This document shows, piece after piece, positions 12,731 to 24,712 of a stretch of DNA of 64,000 nucleotides (its first letter is position 1; each line of letters opens with the position of its first letter). The position numbers were made by a program, and so were the translations under genes. The stretch spans positions 124,001 through 188,000 of the forward strand of contig JAJJXM010000035.1 of NCBI GenBank assembly GCA_024516155.1. The letters run 5' to 3'. The notes beneath the pieces were generated by a model. The model searched no databases and was not told the origin of the DNA. It saw only the letters and a program-made list of their open reading frames with translations. The stretch is from Pyronema omphalodes. Its lineage: Eukaryota; Ascomycota; Pezizomycetes; Pezizales; Pyronemataceae.

Positions 12731-14239
12731 TTAGTTTGTGCGCTGGACAGGAACCTCGGGAAGAAGCTCGCGACGGGCTTCCTCGTCTTCATCCTGAGCC
12801 TTACGGCCGAGACAGCAGCGGAGAGGGGGTTGGACAAGCTCTGTTTTGAATTAGTTTCCGTTCCACTGTTTATAAAGAAGAAACGGAGGAACATACCGTT
12901 GAACAAGAAGGTACCATAGACCAAAAGACCGAATCCGACAATCTGGAGCCACTTGAAAGACTCCCAGTGGAGAGCCAAAGAGACAAGCCAGATGAAAAGA
13001 GTACGGCAAGTATCAATAATACTACGGGCAGTAGCAGAGATACTGCGAGTGACAGAGATACCAAAGAAGTTGAAACCTCCGATTGAAAGCATAATAGCAA
13101 ACGAAGAGTACAACACTTTGGGGTTGTAGAACATCTCTGAGAATCCCTCTACAGCGTCAAAGTATCCATTCTGTCCCTCGGGAGTGACTCCAATTGTGAA
13201 GTGAAGGATCACCATTCCGATAAGAGTGATAAGGAATCCAAAGACACCCTCCCATCCAACAACTTTGAGAGGCTCGAGCGCGTACTGCTCAAGAATCCAC
13301 TCCTCGACTACGAACTGGGTTGCGGTGAAGACCTGAGCAAAGGCAATCAAACACACACCGATAATGGTGCTCAAAGCCGGAGAAAGTCCCATCATCTCCT
13401 TACCCTGGGCCTTGATGTGGTCACCGGGGGCAGGGTCCTTGAACATGGCACCAGCCAGACCAACGACACCAACACCGATAACGACAACGAAGAGAGCGAA
13501 CCACTGGAAAGGATGAAGAACGCGCTTCAAGAAGATGACGCTGAAGAGACCAACAAAGAGAACGAGGGCTCCACGGGTCATCTGGTAGATACTGGCAGCG
13601 ACGAAAAGAAGACCGACATTCATGAGGGTAGTACCAGCAATGTCACAAATAGCGGGGATAGAAAGAAGAAACACCCTCCAACCGGAGATAAGAATGCGAC
13701 CATCCTCTCTAGGAACGAGCGCTTTCAAGATTGGGCTTCCGTTGCTATCAGTCTCGTCGTCGCTGGGGCCGACAGGTTGGTATCCGTTACGTTCGCGGTT
13801 TCGGTTGCGCCAAAGGTTGCGAAGAGAGAGGAGTCCAACGATAACCCAACATCCTGCCAAAAGAAAGACAAATTAGACTTGCAAGTTTGTACTATCGTCG
13901 GTGAATCTTACCCATTTCACCAACAAACATCTGTAGACTGGGGTGTTTAGTCAGCAGGGAGCTCTCAAGCTTGTTGTACGAGCTTAGAATAAGGCTTACG
14001 TCTGTAAAACGGGCTGCTCGAAAACATGTCGGTCTTCAGGATTCGGAGCGTCGCAGTTGCGGACACATTGCATGTCCTGGTATTTCGTTAAGAGAGTGTT
14101 CGCGACTCCAGTCACCAGCATCTGTTTCCATTGGTTCACGATTAGCGGTTGACTCTCTCTAAGCGAAACTCGCGATGTCGGTGATGATTGGAAGACGTAC
14201 ACCGGTGACCAGAGCGGCCGTAAGTGCGCGAGATGTCAT
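12731..14239 (-). CDS. SLC35F6-like EamA/drug-metabolite transporter family membrane protein
   Basis: Multi-pass membrane protein of 417 aa from five exons, all phase-consistent: 14201-14239, 14000-14121, 13912-13937 (26 nt), 12897-13853 and 12731-12840. The start gives MTSRALTAAL, then a first membrane helix followed by TLLTKYQDMQCV and a Cys-containing loop. The next helices include MFVGEMGCWVIVG, DIAGTTLMNVGLL, YQMTRGALVLFVG and FNFFGISVTRSISATAR, the pattern seen in SLC35F6 (C2orf18) and its fungal homologues. The last exon gives a hydrophilic acidic tail (RKAQDEDEEARREL). Skipping that last intron instead yields a frame reading through to 12715 with an odd tail, so I prefer the spliced form. 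Substrate and compartment are not shown by sequence; homologues are reported in lysosomal/vacuolar or mitochondrial membranes. The gene lies about 490 bp downstream of MED10's start and reads the same way. Confidence 0.88.
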
Positions 14240-17200
14240 ATTCGTAGTTGTAAATCCCCTTCGTCTTGTCGAAAAGTGGAGGAGATGTCAGTCGTGTGAA
14301 GAGGAGGTGGAAGAGCTGGATGGTCACTCGCCTTAGAGCAGAGTGTTGTCAAGCCGTACCCTGGCACATCATAGCTCAACCGCGAATCCCTATTCGTAAC
14401 AGAGGTGCTCATGTGACACCAGAACCGGCCACTATTAAGGTTAGAACACACGATACGAGGCTTACGTAAAACATAAAAAATATTCGTAGTATCTCAAGAA
14501 TTCCACTTCGTACCCCGATAATAATATGAATCATTTAACAAAGGATTTTGTGCATATTTAGGGAGGATCATAGAGAATGACTCGGTATGGGGCTTCCATG
14601 CCCCTTCTAGGGCGGACAAGCGTCACACCTAAATGCTGCTAGCCACGCGTTGGTACCGCAATGGCCCTCTCCAGATCAGCGCGGAGCACTAGCATAGATA
14701 GAGGGTGAACAGCTGTGGATAGTGAGTGGATAAGTCGGAAAGTTTATCTAGTTTATGCTGGTCTGTGCTGGCAAGTCCTTCGGTGTTTATATATCATCTT
14801 TCAGTAATCTAATGTTTCATTCCAAGATTTTTGGGTAAATCTTGTCGTAATTTGTGCTGGATCATACGGAATCTCGCCGAACTCGCGCCCCAATTGATTG
14901 ACATTGCGGACCACTGGGACCACGGTAAACAGCGGGCACTAGATGTACAACTAAAGCACGGGGTTTAGCATCTGCAGGTGCCAGGGATAAATCAAAGCTT
15001 AGGGCAGGGTTTTCCAGGCCTGCGGGACAAACTCCAAAGGATTCCAATTGTTCATGCAGGAAAACAAAGTTTAGCGAGCTTCGAAGCTTGTGATGAGATG
15101 AGCTCTGTTTGATTTTTGACCGATGCACATTGCAGCTTTCATCAGTTGCCATCTAACAAAAGCCTAGGAAGACTATAAATCGCTTCAACAGTCAAACACC
15201 TCATCTCATCTCATCGTCATCCCTTAAGCTCACCTAAGCTCAGTCCCTATATATGTTAGGGGCAAGCTCACCAGAGCCATTGAATCTTCCTGGCTAAATA
15301 GTTTCTCCATTAATGTAGTTCCCTTCTGCAACATACCAGCCCATTCTAAAGGCGAATTCACAAGAACTAAAATCAACCAGAACTCCATATAAAGACCCAT
15401 TTCGATATCGAATACCTTATCCTACTAACTAGGTTTGATAATTCAAGTCTACCCCAATCAAGTATTTCTCTTTCGGGCAGTATATTAAGATTTTAAAGGT
15501 CCACCAGCCCCTTAGTATTTCTAGCAAGGCTGCTGTGTAAGTTCCAGTCATAAGAGAACGTAGTAGGGGTGGGGGGGGGGGGGGGGTGGGGGATGGCATC
15601 CATTCCATTGATATCTTCAAGTCAAGAATGCCATCTGTCGTGCTCTTTATTCATCTCAAATTCCGGAGCTCAATTGTGAAGATAGTATTTATATTTATCC
15701 CAGATGTATTTATTATACTCTCCAATTACAAATTTTGTTCAAAACAACCCTTTATTCCTATATACAGTTACTCCAACACTTCTGGCATCTAATTGCTATC
15801 AATTTCCTTGAAAACTGAAACATGGACGTCCTATAAAACGTCGTCTGCGCAAAAATGAATGGGCCAGAAGCAGCCTGGCAGCCGCTGGATCAGAGTCATC
15901 AGACATGTCAGCACAGCACAGCACTCGCTGCGATGAAGTAGGACATATTTCAATGATCAATCATGGAGCGAGCCCAGCTTGATGCGCACTATTCATGGCG
16001 GTTAAAATGTTTTACGAAATAAAGGAGGAAAGAATAACATAGCTTACTTCCACTGGCCTTAAATCGCCTGTAAAATGACGAGGGGATTGACTGGCCTATA
16101 CAAGAGAACATATTGGCTGAAGTTCGCTAATACTAACTATTAAAACAATGCTCATTAATTACAGATAGAATAATGATTTACATCGTTGTAATTTTGTTGA
16201 CGAGAGGAGTATCTGTAAGACCGGCGACAAAAGTCATCTTGTGTTTCACACGATCTCACTCGTATAAGTTACCAAATTTCTCCATTGCGTATAAATTCTT
16301 TAGAGATCCTCGGTTAGCGTATAATTAAATCAAATCAAATAAAATGCCTCAAAGATACGCGTTATTGTTGACGAAAAAGTTCAGTGGAAGAAGATGGCAA
16401 AGGGCCGAGTATATTTCTGTGACGAAGTCCGTGGGTGGTTCAAAAACTTCGAGATACATTTCCTTAACGACTTATAAGTTACCAGGATGTGCTAGCCTAG
16501 TTTTCAATACTTGAATTTTGGATCCGGGGTTTCAACGCGATGGATATTGGTTTCTTGGTCTTTATCTCTATATCCATGAGGGTTTTATTTGAAAGGTATT
16601 GAAGATTCGGTCGACTTCGTTCCAATGCATCGTTTTATATCAAGATCTGGGTGGATTTATAGAGGATATTTAATGTCTGAGATTTCGTGTTAGATTGCTA
16701 TTTTGGTAGTTTGGGTTCGGGTGGGTGCCATCTATGTCATTGAGTTTCAATAAGGGAGAGTCATGGAACCGATACCTGTAGGGGTTAACTTGTACGCATC
16801 TGGGGGAGAGCTTCTGACTAAGCTGCTTTGTAGTGAGATCGGTGTAGATAGGAGTACAGATACTATCTAACCATGCATCATAATCTGGTTTCATTTCCAT
16901 TCATCGAGGGCGAGGTTCTATATCTCCTAACGAGTGGAGAGCAACCACTGAATGTTCTTTAATGCTTCATATAAAGCATATAGCCTATCATAACACCAAA
17001 AATATTTTCTCGCGATATGGGATATTTATACCATCAGAGAGCTGAATGTCGGTTTGATAGAAGCTATAGGGCGATACGAGTGATTTTCAATGCAAAGCCC
17101 AATTCAACCAGGCGTTAACCGCGACGACCTACCCTCCGTTCTATGCTCTAGTTGCACCCGCGGAGCAACCAGCAACCAGCTTAAGCCCGGCTAACATTAC

Positions 17201-17424
17201 GTACGTCGCAACTCTCCGCCGCTCTGCTCTGGTCACTTAACGCGTAACTTGTAACCCTGAAATCCCCAGCTAGGATCTCGTCCAACCACTCACCTGACCC
17301 GTTCCATTAAGCATTGATCAACGAAAACCCAAACGCCCCATCGGCCATCGATCGAATCATCCCTCCATCCTCACCTTATTATCTCGCCCCCATCTCCCCA
17401 ATCTTCGGTCCCATTCCATCCACC
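14240..17424. other. Gene-free intergenic region
   Basis: Three kilobases without a supportable gene. A frame on the minus strand at 14862-15152 has no recognisable feature. A G16 homopolymer at 15571-15586, flanked by further G-rich sequence, is the main landmark. The final 250 bp become C/T-rich ahead of the cupin gene, as expected for its promoter and leader. Confidence 0.55.
15571..15586 (+). repeat. G16 homopolymer
   Basis: Sixteen consecutive G, with GGGG and GGGGG runs one base to either side, in otherwise AT-rich DNA. Length is probably unstable and may be misread. Confidence 0.9.
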
Positions 17425-17988
17425 ATGGCCTCCCGCCACCTCACCCCCCTCCGCGATCTTCAAACCAGCACCTACTTCATCCCTCGTCATGGTCTCCTCC
17501 CAAATAGTGCACCCACCAATAAAGCGCTCCTAATCTACCACCGAGCCTTCTCCGGTGCTTCGGGGGACGAGATGGAAGCGCATCTACTTTCCGTCGGAGT
17601 ATGTACACCACAATGGCGATATACATTATATCCCAAGACACATTACCACAGCACGTCCCATGAGCTTCTTGTTGTAGTTTCCGGGAAAGCGGAGCTTCTA
17701 ATGGGTGGGGAAAAGAATCCGAAGAAGGTTTTGCTGGAGGTACAACATGGGGATGTTTTGCTGCTACCCGCGGGTATGGCGCATAAGATTGAGAGGGAGA
17801 TTGATGGTGGGGGGGAGAAGTTTGAAATCATGGGTGCTTATCCAAAGGGATCTGAGAAGTGGGATATGTGTTATGGGGAACAGGAGGTCGAGTCGGAGTT
17901 GGATACTAATGAGGCTAAGATTGTGAATTTGGGCTGGATTGATAGGGATCCGTTGTATGGTGATCAGGGGCCGGCGTTGGAGTTGTGA
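17425..17988 (+). CDS. YjlB-like cupin protein
   Basis: Single-exon 188-aa protein. The start at 17425 sits in a strong CCACCATGG context; the same frame is open upstream to 17314 but has no earlier convincing ATG. Cupin motif 1 is visible at residues 70-95 (PKTHYHSTSHELLVVVSGKA), supplying His73, His75 and Glu80 as likely metal ligands. Motif 2 follows (GDVLLLPAGMAHK, His120). The C-terminal pattern FEIMGAYPKGSEKWDMCYG and RDPLYGDQGP is typical of the YjlB subgroup, whose substrate is unknown. Length matches that of small single-domain cupins. The protein has no signal peptide and is probably cytosolic. A G16 run lies about 90 bp after the stop, probably in the 3' untranslated region. Confidence 0.88.
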   Translation: MASRHLTPLRDLQTSTYFIPRHGLLPNSAPTNKALLIYHRAFSGASGDEMEAHLLSVGVCTPQWRYTLYPKTHYHSTSHELLVVVSGKAELLMGGEKNPKKVLLEVQHGDVLLLPAGMAHKIEREIDGGGEKFEIMGAYPKGSEKWDMCYGEQEVESELDTNEAKIVNLGWIDRDPLYGDQGPALEL

Positions 17989-18075
17989 TGAAGAGATGAG
18001 AGATAAGGTGGGATGCGGTTGTGGAGGAGGGGTTATGAATGGTATATTTATGCGAAGGGGGAGGGGGAGAGGGGT

Positions 18076-18091
18076 GGGGGGGGGGGGGGGG
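18076..18091 (+). repeat. G16 homopolymer downstream of the cupin gene
   Basis: Sixteen consecutive G within a wider G-rich stretch (about 18056-18100), starting 88 bp after the cupin stop codon. Confidence 0.9.
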
Positions 18092-19005
18092 TTGAGAGGA
18101 ATATTTCGGGCTTGGGTCTGCGTAAGATGAGCGGTAATGTCTAGATATATACGGTTACTTAATTATGAGCAGAATACATGCGCATTTCCATAATAAAAAT
18201 AAGGATTCAACTAAGGAGTGATGTATGATTGATTTGACACAAATATTAGTCGTTTGGAGATCTCAAAAACATATCTGATGATGACGAAAAAGTCTCCGTC
18301 GACAGACCCAGGATTGGATGCCCAGCTGTCAACTTCAATCCTATTACTCAAAAATTTGCATAAGCTAAGAGTATTCAGAATATCGTGACACACCTTGTGA
18401 TAGCATCAGCGGTCAACCAGCAAAAGGAATCGCACATACTCCACACCACATATTTATGAATGTATTTACGTATAATGCTCATCCTGTTCTCAGCTTACTG
18501 TTTACGATTTCGTTCGTATCTATCGTATCTGGAGAAAAAAATAGCTCTGATGGCTATCACTAATCAACTATGTACTCCACTGATATATTTTGTTTCTGGA
18601 GTTAATTGTTTGATTACTATGCGGTGCCATCTCCGCTCCTCGATAATCTAGAAACTCTATCCATTCCATCGGTACCTGTAGGGTCGTACCCCAAGTCCAA
18701 GCCACCTAGAATATCCCTCCCCAGCTCTCCTCTGCCTTCCTTGTCAGGCTAGTTAAACAGTGTCGAATAGCTGCATGGTAGAGCACTAGAACTCCTTCTC
18801 GGCGCAGCCCGCAGCCCCGCATTTCCCTGCGTTTCCAAACAACCGGATCAAAACTTCCTTACTTTCTTCCATAGTACAATTCCAGTGTCAGCGGGTCTTC
18901 TTTTCTTTTTCTCCCGTGGTTACTGTCTGTAAGCCAACTTCTCTCACACACACCGTTAGAAATAACCGTCAACATAGCACAGCATGCGCATGAGATCTCT
19001 GTAGT

Positions 19006-19440
19006 ATGACGCTGTCTTGTGCCTGTTCTCTTTTTCTGGTTCTTGTGTGTGGGATATTCTTTCTTTCCAGCCTGCTAGGTTTACTGGACGCTGCACTTCA
19101 GTTCCAGCGCCCTCTAACAATCTCGGGCACAAGAGCGGCACGTTTATCTGAGGCCGTGCCATTTCTCCGGTGGTGGCGGCCATCACCAACCCTATCAACG
19201 ACCCTACAACTCCCCGGACGAGACAAACCCAAGTGGCATTTCAGTGGTGCTCTACTGACCGGTCGACCAGTTAAACCAGGAAACCATGATGAAACGCGGC
19301 CATTAGAATGGTTTCGCAACCCAGAAAATAACGCTATCGCCAGGGGATTAGTGTCTTTTGGAAGGCTGAGAAGTTCTGGTGCTCCTTGGTGCGCGGCTGC
19401 AGCTCGGAAGGTTGCACGCTACTTTGTCGATCATGGCTAG
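19006..19440 (+). CDS. Orphan ORF with hydrophobic N-terminus, uncertain
   Basis: A 144-aa open frame from ATG 19006. The first 28 residues (MTLSCACSLFLVLVCGIFFL, then SSLLGLL) resemble a signal peptide or membrane anchor. The rest is Arg/Pro/Trp-containing without a recognised domain (for example FLRWWRPSPTL, PLEWFRNPENN). It stands alone, has no introns and has no clear promoter. It could be a small secreted protein, a relic or chance. I do not recognise it, so the confidence is low. Confidence 0.2.
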   Translation: MTLSCACSLFLVLVCGIFFLSSLLGLLDAALQFQRPLTISGTRAARLSEAVPFLRWWRPSPTLSTTLQLPGRDKPKWHFSGALLTGRPVKPGNHDETRPLEWFRNPENNAIARGLVSFGRLRSSGAPWCAAAARKVARYFVDHG

Positions 19441-20235
19441 CCAGGCTACTAGCTCTGATAGTGTGCGGAGTAGGAACAACACCACAGCTTATTTTCCGGC
19501 AACCGAACGATAGAGGAGGAGCACATGGGATGTAAAAACGCCGCACGGGGGCAAAAATAATTGCTGACAATAATATTTTTATCGGATTTGATCGGCACTC
19601 TATGGAATAAATTTGCAGATGCAGTGAGGTTTCACAACTTTGCGCTTCCTTCGCTCACCTTATCCGTGAGCTCTGGCTGGCATAGGACGTGACCACATCA
19701 CCCGATTGCCCTGGAGCGAACCGGGAACAAATCGATAGCAGGGCATGTACATTGTACCCCAGCTGCAACTCTAGCGTAGTTAGCCTTTAGCTACCCCTCC
19801 CCCTCCCCCTCCCCCTCCCTCAACCCACCACGCAATACTCCGTCCCGCAGTGGAGAACGAGCGAGCCTGAGGAATAGCCAGCATAGCCAGTGTCTTGTGG
19901 AGTTGGTGGGGTATGTAAAAACCGCTGCCTCTCCGCATCTTTTGCTTTCAGTTGGCGCCGCAGTCAGCTCAGGCCGCTGGAAATCACCAAAGTCCAACAA
20001 GTCGGATCCGAATCCCAACTGTATCACCCCGCATAGCAGAAGAGCTGTAGCTATCCCTCCCTCCCGTCGAACAAGATCAGCAGCACACTCGATCGGTTTG
20101 GAAATCACCACTTTGTCTATCATTATCTCTTCTCCTGTGCCTGGGCTAGGGGCCAGTTCTTGAGGAGTTCTGCGCACGACCAGCGTCCGTCGAAAACGCC
20201 GCCAAAGACCATCTTCGTCATAGTTTGTTCCCACA

Positions 20236-22082
20236 ATGCCGCGCACAAACCCCAGCAACACCTGGGACAACTCTATCCCTATATCCCGACGCCGCAGGCT
20301 CCTGAACAGAATAAAGCGCTTCAGTTCCACTCCGTCGTTCAACAAATACCCGTCTCTTGACGAAAAACCCCAGAGCGCTGTTTCCTGTATATCCCTAGCC
20401 GGCTCCTCGTCTTCTGCGAACACATCCGGATGCACTACTCCTCGCAATGCAAGCCGATCCTCCAGTACTTTCGATCTTTTTGTCGACTGTCCAACGGTGC
20501 AAGAAACAAAATGGATTTCGCTCCCCTCAGAGCTGAAAATTCGAATCCTCTCATACCTATCCCCTAGGCAACTGGTCAAAGTCTCGTCGGTGTCCAAGGA
20601 ATTCCATAAGCTTTGCTATGACGGGCAACTCTGGACAACACTTGATGCAAGTCAATTCTATGACCGGATACCAGCGGAGAGGTTGGCGCATCTTATTGTG
20701 ACTGCTGCGCCGTTCATCAAATATATCAATCTGAGAGGATGCGTACAACTACACGAACAATGGACCATCGACGCAGTTGCAAACGCTTGCAGAAATCTAC
20801 AGGTAGCGGTTTTAGAAGATTGTAAGTTTCAGAAAAGGACTGTACACTTTCTTCTTAATCGTAATCCGGGACTGGTGTCTATCAACCTTCAGGGGTTGCG
20901 GACGATTTCGAACTCGACATGCAAGCTCCTTGGGATGAACTGCCCTCTGCTAGAGGAATTGAACGTAGCGTTCTGTGATGGTCTAGACGGAAAAGGATTG
21001 AAAAAAGTCGTTGAAGGCTGTCCACGGTTAAGAGATCTGAGAGCGAATGATGTCAAGATTAACGATCCTCAATTGATGGTAGCAATTTTCAAAGCCAACC
21101 AAATGGATAGATTAATCCTGAGAGGGTGTTCAGGAATAACGGACGAACATGTCCGGCTACTTTGCGAAGGCGAGAATCCAGAGTTAGATCCCTTTACTGG
21201 CCGGGGCATTGTTCCACCAAGAAAACTCCAATATCTGGACCTCAAGACATGCAATACCCTCACAGACCAGGCACTCCAATATCTCGCTGACCGGGTCCCT
21301 CAACTTCGACACCTTGATCTTAGTGGCGTAATACATATTACCGATGACGGACTTAGTTCTCTTCTCCCGACTCTTCCAAACCTCATCCACCTGGACCTAG
21401 AAGACTGCAGTGAGATTGGAAATGAAACCCTGCTAACTCTTGCCTCCTCTCCGGCTGCCGCAGGGTTTCAGTCTCTCGGGGTGAGCAACTGCGGAAACAT
21501 CGAAGATGCAGGAATGATAGAAGTACTTCACAAATGCCCCGTATTGCGGAATGTGGAAATGGATAACAGTTGGTCTTTCTGCCTGTCACCTATCATCAGC
21601 TGCTAACATATATCCCCTCAGCCCAGATTTCGAACCGAACCATCTGCGAGGCCCTCTCCGTAGTTTCCGACCGGGCAAGAAATTTTGCCATGAATATTGA
21701 GGAGAAAGAATCCCTCAAAATATCACCCTCACATCCCGCCCGTCTCATCGCTCTTAGTCTAGTCGCATACGACTGTAGCAGAGTAACCTGGAACTCCTGC
21801 GCCCTGCTTATGGAACATAACTCCTCGCACATACAAAGATATCCTGCATCTGAAGGTATTCCAGGATTGATACTTTTAAAGTGTTTCTATGAATATCAAA
21901 GAACAGTGGATGAACATACCTCACTTGTGCTGCGGGGATATTTAGGGGAAGCCAACGGAATTAGGGAAAGATGGGAAAAGTATATGAAGTCTTGTGATGA
22001 GGCCGCTCGGAGGAGATCACGAAGAGGATGGGGGAGACATCCGCATTATGGGCGAACGGGAAGTGGTTGTAGTATTATGTGA
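20236..22082 (+). CDS. F-box and leucine-rich-repeat protein with C-terminal CaaX box
   Basis: Predicted SCF ubiquitin-ligase substrate receptor of 597 aa in two exons, 20236-21568 and 21622-22082. The intron has a GTTGGT donor and a TGCTAACA branch site. Residues 1-90 are Ser/Arg-rich. Residues about 93-136 form the F-box (WISLPSELKIRILSYLSPRQ). Amn1/FBXL-type repeats follow, for example INLRGCVQL, LEELNVAFCDGL, LILRGCSGITDEHVRLL, LQYLDLKTCNTLTDQALQYL and LRHLDLSGVIHITDDGL. The splice gives VEMDNT then QISNRTICEA. The tail is Arg-rich and ends GSGCSIM, a CaaX motif (Cys-Ser-Ile-Met) predicted to be farnesylated, so membrane attachment is likely. This matches the layout of animal FBXL2/FBXL20, which also end in CaaX. 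Substrate unknown. Confidence 0.9.
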
Positions 22083-23761
22083 CTGGTTCACAGTGCAAGT
22101 TGGTGGGTGTATTTCTGCATTATGGTGACTTGGATGTGTATTTTGGAGATATTGGATGTGCTCAGTGAAATCGGGCAGTCGGTATCGGTAACATCTGTAA
22201 CGGGATATTTCTTCGAGGCACCAGAACTTGAGTTTGTGTTTTTAGCCGAGCAAGCATGGCGGGGGTTGAAGTGGGTTGACATACTGTTTGGGAAAATTCT
22301 GGACTTGACTTTAGATTTCTTGGGTACTTTCTTTGCAAGCATTATGGTGAAAGCCTGGTATTGGAGTAGGTGACGTTTGTTTTTACTATCTGTTATGGAG
22401 TAAATAAAGGAAAATTTTCAAATCATGTCGCTTCTGAGGGGTATGGGTGAATTCCAAGAAAAAATGTGTTGACTGACCGTAGATGAATCGAATGCTTAAT
22501 ACCGAGTTTGTTGACAGACTTTTAATTTGCGACAAATATTGTGGTCTCGCATATGCGAAGATCATAGGTCGGTCCAGGGAGTACTTATTGTGCCCAGGAA
22601 TGAATCGATATGAGTTGATTAGGACAATACAATGGTAGGCGGATGAGAGCTTCGAAGGGACGGTTATCTTCGAGTATTTGCGTCGGTTCTGGCAGAGCGA
22701 ACAGCAAAAATATGAGAAAAAGCAAGAGATATGAATGTGAAGAGAAGCACAAAAGCATTATCGAAGTAATAATGGCTAAGAATGTGTGATAACTTACGAG
22801 AGCTTAGAGCCCATATAGAGCTGGCGATGCATTCAAATATGTGTATGCGAGGAACGAGAGCAAGAGCGGTGGAGGGGTGGGGATACAAAGATGACGAGGA
22901 GGTTGTTGTTCCATTTTTGAACTACGGGTATATTATATGGAGGATGGTGGAGTTTTGTAAGAATCGTGAGCTCTGGTGCATGACCTCTCCATCTCTAGCT
23001 CGATGCAAATATGTAGTAACCGAATGCTAGCTCATGAGCCAAGATGCCTGACGTGGGCATAGGTTAAGCTTTCTAACACTAGTGACCTCGCCTCTTGTGC
23101 CCCTCCCCCGCATTTCAGCACTCCCAGATCGCGATATATTCTCATAGCTCGGTGATCTCCAGCGATTCAATACTCAATGTTACCGCAGAAAGAAGGAGCA
23201 AAGTTTACGCCAACGACGAATAGGAATAGCTCCCGCCGATACGCACCGCAAACCAGGGCTGCGGTAGCTACGGCCGGTTCCGAAATCTCCACACACACGC
23301 TCACAGCACCGTTCCTTATGATTAGATCTTGCGAGGGAACAAAGATCATGGAGCTTCTTCACAGAATAATTTATGGAGCCATATACCGTATTTGAATATT
23401 TGTTACTCAAGCCAACAGCCTATGGAATGGTTGGGGATTGCAATATTTGATAACGGAAATAATCATTGTCAAAGGAATAGTCTCACGAGACCATAACAAT
23501 CAGGCTCAATGATAGGCTACAATTAGCGAAAATACAGGTTATAAACTCGAAATTCGCTCCTGAATACGGTAAACGAACTTCCTCTACCGAAAACAGTAGT
23601 GTACCGCATAATAGCTTGCAGCTACGGTTAACAAGCGTCCGTAGAAGGAAACACAACACGGTGTGGGGTAAACACCATCGCGACTATATAAGAAGGTTAC
23701 GAAGCTGCTCACCTCCTCATTTCCTATCATAGTTACCAGACATCACCACTGTACCACAGCT
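22083..23761. other. Gene-free intergenic region
   Basis: No gene recognised. The first part is presumably the 3' untranslated region of the F-box gene. Small frames at 22107-22373 and 22782-23030 have no family features. The last 80 bp carry a TATA box ahead of the PhyH gene. Confidence 0.55.
23685..23692 (+). promoter_or_regulatory. TATA box of the PhyH-family gene
   Basis: TATATAAG lies 70 bp before ATG 23762, in a good position to set transcription start for a short leader. This is from sequence and spacing only. Confidence 0.55.
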
Positions 23762-24639
23762 ATGTCCGAAGCACCAGTTTCCATTATCCCCTCAGCGGCC
23801 GAGCTCGAGTCCAAGCAGCTCTCTCCCCAGAATCTCGAAAAGGCTCTTCTTGCTCTGCATAAAGATGGCCTTGTTGTCCTAGAGAACGTCATTCCTCTCT
23901 CTCAGCTAGAAGTTCTCAACAAAGTCATGGTTGAGGATGCCAAAATCCTCTCCTCAAGAGGCGACGACAGTCCATTCAACTACCACAAAGGCAACATCCA
24001 ACAAGACCCGCCTTTAACAGACGACTTATTCTTCCCTGACATCTACCTAAGTTTGTCCCCTGCTATACTATTACCAACGTTATCCTAACCCTCTACATAG
24101 ACCCTTTCGCAATCCAAGTCACCACCGGAATGTACGGCCCACCACCAAAAATGACATTTCTATCCGGCAACACCGCATTACCACACAGCACCGAATCCCA
24201 GCCCGTTCATACAGATGCCGACTTCGACCATCCAACCATCCCATTCGCATACGTTATAAACGTCCCCCTAATCTCCTTTTCCATCGCCAATGGATCAACC
24301 GAAGTTTGGCTGGGTACACACATCGATGCCGGTCCACACCAGCAACAAAGTCTGCATGGAGCTCGTCATTCTGGTGCCATTATCCCTGAATTACTAGAGG
24401 AGAGAAGAAAGATTAGAGGACCGATTCAACCTACTATTCCTGTGGGGAGTATCGTTGTTAGAGACCTTAGGTTGTGGCATTGTGGAAAACCAAATAGTAC
24501 TGCGGATATTAGGGTTATGTTAGCGATGATTCATTTTGCGCCGTGGTATAGGAATCAGATGAAGCTTAAGTTTCCGAAAGGAGGGGAGGTGGAAAAGAGA
24601 ATAAGGGGGGGTAGAGGGAAGGCTACAGGTTCCGTGTGA
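23762..24639 (+). CDS. Phytanoyl-CoA dioxygenase (PhyH) family protein, apparent frameshift near the C-terminus
   Basis: Fe(II)/2-oxoglutarate oxygenase fold. Two exons, 23762-24050 and 24101-24639, giving 275 aa as written. The join reads DIYLNPFAIQVTTGMYGPP. The iron triad is visible: His133 and Asp135 in PVHTDADF and His223 in LRLWHCGKPN. Arg234 (ADIRVMLAMIHFAPW) is the expected 2-oxoglutarate anchor. After LKFPKGGEVEKRI the frame enters a run of seven G (24605-24611) and ends in a Gly/Arg-rich nonsense tail. With six G the frame would continue to a TAA at 24710-24712 and end FGNSYDFGQSD, preceded by LQVPCEWVEGE, which looks like a genuine family C-terminus. The open end is therefore probably an indel, either a sequencing error or a recent mutation. 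Fungal PhyH proteins of this type occur in secondary and lipid metabolism; the substrate is unknown. There is no gene cluster around it. Confidence 0.85.
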
Positions 24640-24712
24640 GTGGGTCGAGGGAGAGGTTGATCATTTAGCGGTGAGGTTTGGAAACTCGTATGATTTTGGA
24701 CAGAGTGATTAA

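Larger units (their letters stand above)
17989..20235. other. Gene-poor intergenic region with one orphan ORF
   Basis: No recognised gene. It contains the G16 run at 18076-18091, AT-rich sequence to 18650 and an orphan open frame at 19006-19440, listed separately. Just before the F-box gene, a CCCTCC repeat occurs at 19795-19818. A long antisense frame over 19791-20597 overlaps the F-box gene start and is judged a shadow. Confidence 0.5.

Noticed and set aside
13201..13950. 249-aa open frame on the plus strand inside the SLC35F6-like gene
   Set aside because: It is antisense to a five-exon gene with clear membrane-protein features and consists of hydrophilic, low-information sequence.
17314..17424. 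N-terminal extension of the cupin protein
   Set aside because: No ATG in the extension; the first ATG has a strong start context and gives the usual single-cupin length.
18770..18840. Possible tRNA (TGGTAGAGC-like A-box)
   Set aside because: No matching B-box (GGTTCGAATCC type) or cloverleaf stems follow; other GTTCGAA sites in the window also lack stems.
19791..20597. 268-aa minus-strand open frame
   Set aside because: Overlaps the F-box gene in antisense, and its C-terminus is a Gly/Glu repeat from a CCCTCC tract. No domain recognised.
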